Shown here one piece after another: positions 16,453 through 23,684 of a stretch of 64,000 bases of DNA; the stretch's first letter is position 1; each line of letters opens with the position of its first letter. A program made the position numbers and the translations under genes. This DNA is from Streptomyces longhuiensis (lineage in GTDB: Bacteria > Actinomycetota > Actinomycetes > Streptomycetales > Streptomycetaceae), in the NCBI RefSeq assembly GCF_020616555.1, contig NZ_CP085173.1, positions 682,001-746,000 on the forward strand. The letters are read 5' to 3'. The notes under the pieces were generated by a model. That model saw only the letters and a list, made by a program, of their open reading frames with translations, did not search any database and was not told the origin of the DNA.

Positions 16453-16929
16453 GAGAGCATCTGATCGATGTTCCCAGGCGGCTCTGCCCGTTTCATCCGC
16501 TTCGATTCGCCAGGTGGGTGTGGATTCTCCGGCGAGTGCGCACCGCCACCCACCTCGCCACCGGGCCTGCGGCGGGGAACCCCTGCGGAAGCGCGGGATC
16601 GCCACAGAGCTTGGCAGGAACGCTCTCCGAAATCTGGGGACCAGGGGCCAAGGGCCAGGGGCCAGGGGCCAGGGGCCAGGGGCCATACGAGCGTGGGGCC
16701 ATGCGAGCGTGCCATTCATCCGGCCATGCTCGAGGACCTCGCCGTGGGCACCCCGCGATCCGAACCAGCAGGCCACGCAGCGTCCACTCGGGATCAGCCG
16801 ACCGCATGTGCAGACGACCAGGGCCATTCGGAGGCCCTGGTGTGGTGGCTGCCGTCGGCCGGGCTCCGCGCTGGGCAGAGTGGACATGTCACCGGGCAGC
16901 AGGTGGCGACAGGACTCTGGGAGGACCGC
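16453..16929. other. Intergenic stretch between FAD oxidoreductase and flavodoxin-like gene
   Basis: A 477-bp gap. It contains the seven-copy heptamer repeat at 16637-16685 and no convincing gene. An open frame runs through it into the flavodoxin-like gene, but the residues before ATG 16930 look non-protein (low complexity, Pro/Gly/Arg) and the strong ribosome site lies just before 16930. Confidence 0.6.
16637..16685. repeat. Seven tandem copies of a 7-bp unit (GGGGCCA)
   Basis: GGGACCA, GGGGCCA, AGGGCCA and then four exact GGGGCCA units stand head to tail. It is a short microsatellite-like array with a unit that is not a multiple of three, in non-coding DNA 245 bp before the next start. Confidence 0.9.
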
Positions 16930-17667
16930 ATGACCGCTTCGTCACCCGCCACCGACGCGCCTCCGGCCCGGTACGACGACCTGCGGGCGATGGTGATCAA
17001 CTGCACCCTCAAACGCTCGCCGGAGACGAGCAACACCCAGGGCCTGATCGACCGCAGCACCGCGATCATGGAAGCCCAGGGCGTCCACGTCGACGTGATC
17101 CGGGCCGTCGACCACGACATCGCCACGGGCGTGTGGCCCGACATGACGGAGCACGGCTGGGAGACCGACGCCTGGCCGGACCTCTACCGGCAGGTCATGG
17201 CCGCCGACATCCTCGTGCTGGCCGGCCCGATCTGGCTGGGCGACAACGGCTCCGTGACGAAGCAGGTCATCGAACGTCTCTACGCCTGTTCCAGCCTCCT
17301 CAACGACGCAGGACAGTACGCCTACTACGGCCGCGTCGGCGGCTGCCTGATCACCGGCAACGAGGACGGCGTCAAACACTGTGCGATGAACGTCCTCTAC
17401 AGCCTGCAACACCTGGGATACACCATCCCTCCCCAGGCCGACGCCGGATGGATCGGTGAGGCCGGCCCCGGCCCCTCCTACCTCGACCCGGGCTCCGGCG
17501 GCCCCGAGAACGACTTCACCAACCGCAACACCACGTTCATGACCTGGAACCTGCTGCACCTGGCCCGGGCATTGAAGGATCTCGGTGGCATCCCCGCCTA
17601 CGGCAACCAGCGCACCGCCTGGGACGCCGGCTGCCGCCACGACTACGAGAACCCGGAGCACCGGTAA
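16930..17667 (+). CDS. Flavodoxin-like / NADPH-dependent FMN reductase-type protein
   Basis: A 245-residue protein with a flavodoxin-like fold. MVINCTLKRSPETSNTQGLI is the phosphate-binding loop region, ADILVLAGPIWLGDNGSVTK is the second flavin-contact loop, and GGCLITGNEDG follows. It probably binds FMN and reduces small molecules or quinones. ATG 16930 is preceded by GGGAGGACC at good spacing. It lies on the same strand as the polyketide operon but 477 bp away, so a shared role is possible but unproven. Confidence 0.8.
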   Translation: MTASSPATDAPPARYDDLRAMVINCTLKRSPETSNTQGLIDRSTAIMEAQGVHVDVIRAVDHDIATGVWPDMTEHGWETDAWPDLYRQVMAADILVLAGPIWLGDNGSVTKQVIERLYACSSLLNDAGQYAYYGRVGGCLITGNEDGVKHCAMNVLYSLQHLGYTIPPQADAGWIGEAGPGPSYLDPGSGGPENDFTNRNTTFMTWNLLHLARALKDLGGIPAYGNQRTAWDAGCRHDYENPEHR

Positions 17668-17838
17668 CGCCACCCGTAGGGAAGCGGGCCACCTCGCCCC
17701 GGCGTCGGTCAGATGCCGTGCACGCATCGAGCGCCCGCACACCCCGGCACCAGCCGCCCGCCTCCCGCCTCCCGCCTCCCGCCAGCCCACCGCTCATCGG
17801 CACCCGAGGAAGCGGCCCGTCCCACGGCCCACCACGAC

Positions 17839-17873
17839 GCGGCGCTTCCTGCCTCAAGACAGGAACGCGCCGC
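17839..17873. terminator. Imperfect hairpin in gene-poor DNA
   Basis: GCGGCGCTTCCTG and CAGGAACGCGCCGC pair except for a small internal loop, around the loop CCTCAAGA. It lies about 170 bp after the flavodoxin-like gene and may terminate it, or may belong to the decayed mobile element next to it. Confidence 0.45.
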
Positions 17874-17876
17874 CCC

Positions 17877-17930
17877 CATAAGCCCGTTCGCGCTCGTGTG
17901 CAGAACGCCTTCGCCCGGATGAAGGTCTGA
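17877..17930 (+). pseudogene. C-terminal relic of an IS5-type DDE transposase
   Basis: The last codons of an open frame read HKPVRARVQNAFARMKV and then stop. This resembles the VRARVEH.FARMK segment around the catalytic Glu in IS5-family DDE transposases. The position of the catalytic Glu is Gln here, and nothing of the upstream transposase survives. The match is short, so treat it as a probable relic only. Confidence 0.4.
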
Positions 17931-18789
17931 TACATCCCGCGCGCCTGACGAATCACCGTCATGTTCCGTGCGCCCGAGTAGCTCCCTCTGTTACTGCGCT
18001 TCTTCGCGGCGGGCCTTCGGCTCGCGAGTCGGCAGAGGATTTCAGCAGGCTCCTCCGGATCCGGGCCGAGGACTTCACTGACATACGAGTAGCGATCGGA
18101 AACTGACTTCCCATCACACTCAGGCCTCTCCTGAGCTCACGCAAATCCTGCGCCGGCAAGATCTTCGGGTGCAAAGCCGGATCCCTCACCTGCCCACCCC
18201 AGGCACCCCGCGCGCCCGGCAGGTCGGGGCAGGAAGTGCACTCCGACGACGGAGCCCGCCGGCCTCACCTCAGTCGATCCTCAGTCGCCCCTCAGCCGAA
18301 CCGCGCAAGGCCACGTCCAGGCACCACCCCGATCGAGGCCCGCCCATGAAGTGCGGCGGGGGCGACCCTCGGGTCGCACAACCGGGTCGGCACTGGTGCC
18401 GATATGTCCCTTTAGGCAGGAAAAGCGGCGTGGCGCTATGTCCATCTTTGCGACTAAAAATGCCTTTTAACATTATTGGCGCCCCATAGGCAGTTAAGCG
18501 TGCATCGAGCGTCATTCATGCGAAATATTGCGCTCTGATAGGTGATCGGGCTGCATTCCAACCCGCACCCCCTTCAGTGAACCGTGTCACACGAACGGAC
18601 GCCGGCCCCGAGCTCTGCTGATGCCCTGCTTCCCTTCTGCGCGAAGAGGATTGGGCTTTTCGATCAAAGAGGGCGGCGGGTTCCGATCGCCGCACACAGG
18701 GCTCTCACATTTCGCGATCGCAATTCCGGTCTTGTTCCTTCCGCGCCTTCTCGCCTAATGTCACCGTCAATCCGGATGGAACGCCGAAT

Positions 18790-18957
18790 CCTGCCGCTGT
18801 CCGGAATCCCTCCCACCCACACGGATACGCACGGCAGGAGCGGGGGACCCAGGTAAGCCGCCGATCCGGTTTCCGGAACGGCTCGGGGTGAAGTCGCACA
18901 CATTGTGCGACCGGACATCTCCCGTCCGAACCCGACAGCTCACCTCGCAGGCGACGG
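18790..18957 (+). ncRNA. c-di-AMP riboswitch (ydaO/yuaA type)
   Basis: The leader of the LysM transglycosylase gene contains the conserved blocks of this class in order: GCAGGAGCGGGGGACCCAGG then TAAGCCG, CGGCTCGGGGTGAAGTCGC, and the 3' block CCCGACAGCTCACCTCGCAG followed by GCGACGG. It ends 13 bp before the ATG and overlaps the approach to the ribosome site. In actinobacteria this class commonly controls cell-wall hydrolase genes and turns them off when c-di-AMP is high. The 5' boundary is approximate. Confidence 0.85.
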
Positions 18958-18970
18958 AGAGGAATTCGTC

Positions 18971-19711
18971 ATGCCCTCAAAGGGAAAGCACCGCCGCATC
19001 AAGTCCATCTCGCTCACCCGAGGGCTCGCCGCCGCGGGCACGGGCGCGGCCGTGCTCGCTCTCCCGGTGCTCGGCGCGACCACCGCCAGCGCGGCGCAGG
19101 CCGCCCCGGCCGCGAAGAGCGCCGCGGCCCCCGCGACGTACGTCGTCACCGCGGGCGACACCCTCAGCAAGATCGCCCGAGAGCACTCTCTGAGCGGCGG
19201 CTGGAAGAAGCTGTACCAGGACAACCGAGCCACCATCGGTGACAACCCGGGGCTGATCTACCCCGGTGCCAAGCTCACGCTCGGCAAGAAGAGCCCCGCC
19301 AAGCCCGCGGACACCAGGGCGTACGCCGAGCGGGCCGACCGCTCCGAGGTCCGGACCACTCTCGCCGCTGCCCCGGCGAAGAAGTCCTACACCAACGACC
19401 TCGACGGCTGGATCAAGGAGTCGCTCGACATCATGGCCCAGCACAAGATTCCCGGCACCTACGAGGGCATCCACCGCAACATCATGCGCGAGTCCTCCGG
19501 CAACCCGCTGGCCATCAACAACTGGGACTCCAACGCTGTCGCGGGAACCCCGTCCAAGGGACTCCTGCAGGTCATCGACCCCACGTTCATCGCCTACCAC
19601 GTGCCCGGCACCTCGATGAACAGCTACGACCCGGTCGCCAACATCACCGCCGCATGCAACTACGCGGCCGACAAGTACGGCTCGATCGACAACGTGAACG
19701 GCGCGTACTGA
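18971..19711 (+). CDS. Secreted LysM-domain lytic transglycosylase-like cell-wall hydrolase
   Basis: A 246-residue exported protein. The signal peptide covers about residues 1-42 (AxA site near TASA/AQA). One LysM peptidoglycan-binding repeat follows (TYVVTAGDTLSKIAREHSL to YPGAKLTLGK), then a linker, then an SLT/lysozyme-like domain with the catalytic Glu in IMRESSGNPLAINNWD and GLLQVIDPTFIAYH. It cleaves or remodels peptidoglycan during growth or spore germination. It is controlled by the c-di-AMP riboswitch immediately upstream, and its own terminator is at 19812-19858. ATG 18971 follows GAGAGGA. Confidence 0.92.
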   Translation: MPSKGKHRRIKSISLTRGLAAAGTGAAVLALPVLGATTASAAQAAPAAKSAAAPATYVVTAGDTLSKIAREHSLSGGWKKLYQDNRATIGDNPGLIYPGAKLTLGKKSPAKPADTRAYAERADRSEVRTTLAAAPAKKSYTNDLDGWIKESLDIMAQHKIPGTYEGIHRNIMRESSGNPLAINNWDSNAVAGTPSKGLLQVIDPTFIAYHVPGTSMNSYDPVANITAACNYAADKYGSIDNVNGAY

Positions 19712-19811
19712 CAGTCGGTTCGGGCTCCCTCCCGCTCAGCACGGAGGACCCCTCGGTTCACTCCGCCTGAGCGGAAGCCCAGCAATGCCGGTTGAAGCGC
19801 ATCGATGATGT

Positions 19812-19858
19812 GTGGCCCTGAAGTCCCGTAAGCACGAAGGGACTTCAGGGCCACTTTT
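19812..19858 (+). terminator. Intrinsic terminator after the LysM transglycosylase
   Basis: GTGGCCCTGAAGTCCC and GGGACTTCAGGGCCAC form a perfect 16-bp stem with an 11-base loop, followed by TTTTGT. It is the most canonical terminator in the window. Confidence 0.93.
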
Positions 19859-19913
19859 GTGTCCTGTCCAACCCCTTGCGCGCCATCACCCCCGTGCATA
19901 TCCTCCCGGCGAG

Positions 19914-19927
19914 TCGAAGCGCTTCGA
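19914..19927. promoter_or_regulatory. LacI-type operator TCGAAGCGCTTCGA (site 1)
   Basis: A perfect 14-bp palindrome, here flanked by G and C to make 16 bp, ends 21 bp before the GH43 start. It has the central CG typical of LacI-family operators and is shared with the sites at 26539, 26665, 36384 and 36476, so the LacI regulator at 35337-36353 is the probable binder. Confidence 0.85.
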
Positions 19928-19948
19928 CGCCACGGAGAGAGAGACAGC

Positions 19949-21427
19949 ATGGCAGACCCACACCCGGTCATCCCCGGGTTCCACCCGGACCCCAGCGTCT
20001 GCCGCGTCGGCGACGACTACTACCTGGCGTGCTCGAGCTTCGAGTACGTGCCCGGGGTGCCGCTCTTCCACAGCCGCGATCTGGTGCACTGGCGGCAGAT
20101 CGGCAACGTCCTCGACCGGCCCGGCCAGCTGCGGCTGCCCTGGGACACACCCTCCTCGGCCGGGATCTACGCGCCGACGCTGCGCCACCACGACGGCCGC
20201 TTCTGGCTGATCACCACCAATGTGAGCGAGGGCGGCGGCAACCTGCTCGTCTCCGCCACCGACCCGGCGGGCCCCTGGTCGGACCCGGTCCCCCTGCCCG
20301 GTGTCCCCGGCATCGACCCGGATCTCGCCTGGGACGAGGACGGCGTGTGCTGGGTCACGGTCGCCGGGATCTCCCAGGTCCGTATCGACCCGTACACCGG
20401 CGAGACGTTCGGCGAACCGCGCCCTCTGTGGTCCGGCACGCCGGGCGCCAAGGCCCCGGAGGCGCCGCACCTGTACCACGTGGGCGACCATTGGTACCTG
20501 CTGATCGCCGAGGGCGGCACCGAGCGCGGGCATGCCGTCTCCGTGGCCCGCGGCCCCGCGCCCACCGGCCCCTTCGAACCGTGCCCGGCCAATCCTGTCC
20601 TGACCCACCGCAGCACCGACGAATCCGTCCAGAACACCGGCCACGCCGATCTGGTGCAAGCGCCCGACGGCACGTGGTGGATGGTGTTCCTCGGGGTGCG
20701 GCCGCGCGGCGGCACCCCTGGCTGGCACGTGCTCGGCCGCGAGACCTTCCTCGCGCCGGTCACCTGGGAGGACGGCTGGCCGGTCGTCGGACCGCCGGTG
20801 ACGGCCGGGCCCGCCTCCGTCTCCGCCGAACCCTTCACGGACGACTTCGACGACGCCGATCTGCGGCCCTCCTGGATCTCGCTCCGCCACCGGTCCCCCC
20901 GGCACTGCACGACGAAGGAACGGCCGGGCCGGCTGACGCTCCACGCCCTCGGGGGCGGCCCCGACGCCGCCGACGTCACCTTCGTCGGCCACCGGCAGCA
21001 GCACCTGTCCTGCCGCGTCCGCGCCCACCTCGACCCGGCGGACGGCACCGGCGGCCTTGCGGTCCGGCTCGACGAACGGCATCACTACGAGATCGAGGCC
21101 GACGCCGCCGAGGTACGGGTGATCGCCCGCGTCGGACCGCTGCGCACCGTGGTGGCCTCCACGCCCCGGGCGACGGCCGGCGGGCCGCTCGTGATCGGCG
21201 TCGACGTGACCCCCACCCACACCCCACTCGACGCACGCACCGGCCCCGACACGCTCGCCTTCGGCGTCGAGGATCCGCACGGCACCTTCACCGCACTCGC
21301 GACCCTCGACGGCCGCTATCTGTCGACCGAGGTGGCCGGCGGGTTCACCGGTCGCGTCATCGGCCTGTACGCCGCGACCGGCACCGCCCACTTCGACTGG
21401 TTTCGCTACGAGCCGCTCGCCATCTGA
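19949..21427 (+). CDS. Glycoside hydrolase family 43 (beta-xylosidase/arabinofuranosidase type)
   Basis: A 492-residue cytoplasmic enzyme with a five-bladed beta-propeller and a C-terminal beta-sandwich (FTDDFDDADLRPSW onward), the XynB-like layout. The catalytic residues are visible: Asp14 in FHPDPS, the pKa-modulating Asp near 123-125 in GIDPDL, and the acid Glu171 in KAPEAPHL. It hydrolyses xylose or arabinose from oligosaccharides; the exact bond is not readable. A single gene, it is controlled by operator site 1. It ends 31 bp from the convergent GH31 gene. It lacks a signal peptide, so it acts on imported sugars. Confidence 0.92.
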   Translation: MADPHPVIPGFHPDPSVCRVGDDYYLACSSFEYVPGVPLFHSRDLVHWRQIGNVLDRPGQLRLPWDTPSSAGIYAPTLRHHDGRFWLITTNVSEGGGNLLVSATDPAGPWSDPVPLPGVPGIDPDLAWDEDGVCWVTVAGISQVRIDPYTGETFGEPRPLWSGTPGAKAPEAPHLYHVGDHWYLLIAEGGTERGHAVSVARGPAPTGPFEPCPANPVLTHRSTDESVQNTGHADLVQAPDGTWWMVFLGVRPRGGTPGWHVLGRETFLAPVTWEDGWPVVGPPVTAGPASVSAEPFTDDFDDADLRPSWISLRHRSPRHCTTKERPGRLTLHALGGGPDAADVTFVGHRQQHLSCRVRAHLDPADGTGGLAVRLDERHHYEIEADAAEVRVIARVGPLRTVVASTPRATAGGPLVIGVDVTPTHTPLDARTGPDTLAFGVEDPHGTFTALATLDGRYLSTEVAGGFTGRVIGLYAATGTAHFDWFRYEPLAI

Positions 21428-21458
21428 ACCCGACCGCTGACCCAGACCACCGATCGCC

Positions 21459-23684
21459 CTACAACTCCCTTATCTCGTAGGGAAGTTCTGTTCCCGCCAC
21501 CCCCACGGTGACCGCCCCGTCGGCGGCGTCCCGGCGCACCCGGTACTCGGCGGCGGGGCTCCCGTCGTGGTCCGGCACCGTCACGGTCACGTCTCGCGCG
21601 CCCGGCGCGACGAGCAGGGTGACGCCGTCGGTCCAGTCGCCGTCGGGACGCAGGTCGTCCGCGCCGAGCGGGACGACCGCGCCGGGACGGACGAACAGCG
21701 GCAGGCTGTCGAAGCCGTGGGTCTCGCGCAGCCAGCGCCCGCCCTCGACCCGCTCCCCCGTCAGCAGCCGCGTCCACGTGCCCTCGGGCAGATAGAACTC
21801 GACATCGCCGTCCGCCGAGAACACCGGCGCGACCAGCAGGTCGGAGCCGAGCATGTACTGGCGGTCCAGGACCCGGCACGTGGGGTCGTCCGGGAAGTCG
21901 AGGAGCATCGGGCGCATCACGGGGACGCCGGTGCGGTGCGCCTCGACCGCCGCCCCGTACAGGTACGGCATGAGGCGGTGCTTGAGGCGCGTGAACTGTC
22001 GTGCCACGTCCACCGCTTCCTCGCCGAATGCCCACGGCACGCGGTACGAGACGTTGCCGTGCAGGCGGCTGTGCGAGGAGAGCAGGCCGAAGGCGAGCCA
22101 GCGCTTGAAGACGGCCGGGTCGGGGGTGCCCTCGAAGCCGCCGATGTCGTGCGACCAGAAGCCGAAGCCCGACAGGGACAGGGAGAGGCCGCCGCGCAGC
22201 GACTCCGCCATCGCCGTGAACGAGGCGAAGCAGTCACCGCCCCAGTGCACCGGGAACTGCTGGCCGCCGGCCGTCGCCGAGCGGGCGAAGACGACCGCCT
22301 CTCCGCTGCCGCGCTCCTTCTCCAACAGCTCGAAGACGGTGCGGTTGTAGAGGTGTGCGTAGTAGTTGTGCATGCGCTCGGGGTCGGAGCCGTCGTGCCA
22401 GACGACGTCGGTCGGAACGCGCTCTCCGAAGTCCGTCTTGAAGCTGTCGACGCCCATGTCGAGCAGGCCGCGCAGCTTGCCCGCGTACCAGTCGCGCGCG
22501 CCGGGGTCGGTGAAGTCGACGAGTGCCATGCCGGGCTGCCACAGGTCCCACTGCCAGACGTCGCCGTTCGGCTTGCGGACCAGGTGGCCCAATGCCAGTC
22601 CCTCGTCGAAGAGCGGGGACTTCTGGGCGATGTACGGGTTGATCCACATGCTGATGCGCAGGCCGCGCTCCTTGAGGCGGCTCAGCATGCCGACCGGGTC
22701 GGGGAAGACGTCCGGGTCCCAGGTGAAGTCGGACCACTGGTACTCGCGCATCCAGAAGCAGTCGAAGTGGAAGACGGTGAGCGGGATGTCGCGCTCGGCC
22801 ATGCCGTCGACGAACGACGTGACCGTCTCCTCGTCGTACTCGGTGCAGAACGAGGTGGTGAGCCACAGGCCGAACGACCAGGCCGGCGGGAGGGCGGGGC
22901 GGCCGGTGAGGGCGGTGTAGCGGCGCAGCACGTCTTTCGGGGTCGGGCCCGCGACGACGTAGAACTCGATCGACTGGTCCTCGACGCTGAACTGGAGCTG
23001 GCCGACGGACTCCGTGCCGATCTCGTAGCCGACCTTCCCGGGGTGGTTGACGAGGACGCCGTAGCCGCGGGATGAGAGGTGGAACGGGACGTTCTTGTAT
23101 GCCTGTTCGCTGCTGGTGCCGCCGTCGGCCTGCCAGATGTCCACCGTCTGGCCGTTCTTGACGAACGGGGTGAAGCGTTCGCCGAGGCCGTAGATGTGCT
23201 CTCCGACGCCGAGCGCGAGCTGGGCGACCATGTGGTGGGCGCCGTCGGGGGTGGTGGCGAAGGCGGTGCCCTTACGTCCAACAGCGGTCATTTGGCGTCC
23301 TGTTGAGGAGTCGAGGAACTCCAGTCCCCACTCCCCTGCCGTGTCCAGGCGGACGGTGAGCGGGCCCGTGCTCAGCTCGGTGACCGTGCCCTCGCGGGTC
23401 ACCTGTGCGCCGGCGCCCCCTTCGGAGGGCAGCAGCTCGAAGTCGGGGCCCCGGTGCCGCTTGCCCGCGTGGTGGGTGAAGCGGACGCCGATGACGCCCT
23501 CGGCCGGGGCGAAGCAGTCGATGGTGATCAGAGGCTGGTTGAGGGTGTCGCCGCGGTCGCGGACGTGCCGGACGGCGGCGTACGCGGTGAACCGGTCGTC
23601 GGCGGCCAGGATCTGGCGGACCTCGGTGGCGTACGCGGCGTGGACCCCGTCGCGCATCAGCCAGAAACCGTCGGTGAACTTCAT
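21459..23684 (-). CDS. yicI: GH31 alpha-xylosidase (YicI-like)
   Basis: A 741-residue enzyme without a signal peptide that removes alpha-1,6-linked xylose from the non-reducing end of xyloglucan oligosaccharides (isoprimeverose units). The GH31 nucleophile Asp418 lies in SFKTDFGER and the acid/base Asp482 in HWGGDC. FHFDCFWMREYQWSDFTWD is the stretch typical of YicI alpha-xylosidases rather than alpha-glucosidases. It is coupled to the GH3 gene (ATGA at 23681-23684) and shares its LacI-controlled promoter. Together they trim xyloglucan units stepwise. The gene symbol is by family resemblance. Confidence 0.92.
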   Translation of the reverse strand: MKFTDGFWLMRDGVHAAYATEVRQILAADDRFTAYAAVRHVRDRGDTLNQPLITIDCFAPAEGVIGVRFTHHAGKRHRGPDFELLPSEGGAGAQVTREGTVTELSTGPLTVRLDTAGEWGLEFLDSSTGRQMTAVGRKGTAFATTPDGAHHMVAQLALGVGEHIYGLGERFTPFVKNGQTVDIWQADGGTSSEQAYKNVPFHLSSRGYGVLVNHPGKVGYEIGTESVGQLQFSVEDQSIEFYVVAGPTPKDVLRRYTALTGRPALPPAWSFGLWLTTSFCTEYDEETVTSFVDGMAERDIPLTVFHFDCFWMREYQWSDFTWDPDVFPDPVGMLSRLKERGLRISMWINPYIAQKSPLFDEGLALGHLVRKPNGDVWQWDLWQPGMALVDFTDPGARDWYAGKLRGLLDMGVDSFKTDFGERVPTDVVWHDGSDPERMHNYYAHLYNRTVFELLEKERGSGEAVVFARSATAGGQQFPVHWGGDCFASFTAMAESLRGGLSLSLSGFGFWSHDIGGFEGTPDPAVFKRWLAFGLLSSHSRLHGNVSYRVPWAFGEEAVDVARQFTRLKHRLMPYLYGAAVEAHRTGVPVMRPMLLDFPDDPTCRVLDRQYMLGSDLLVAPVFSADGDVEFYLPEGTWTRLLTGERVEGGRWLRETHGFDSLPLFVRPGAVVPLGADDLRPDGDWTDGVTLLVAPGARDVTVTVPDHDGSPAAEYRVRRDAADGAVTVGVAGTELPYEIREL

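Larger units (their letters stand above)
17668..18789. other. Long gene-poor stretch with hairpin and transposase relic
   Basis: About 1.1 kb without a supported intact gene. It contains a hairpin (17839-17873), a transposase C-terminal relic (17877-17930) and an A/T-richer island around 18400-18490 that looks like a promoter-rich or acquired segment. Reading frames here lack family features and ribosome sites. Confidence 0.6.

Noticed and set aside
16468..16929. N-terminal extension of the flavodoxin-like protein through the heptamer repeat.
   Set aside because: It is low-complexity, would translate the repeat, and the strong GGGAGG ribosome site lies directly before ATG 16930.
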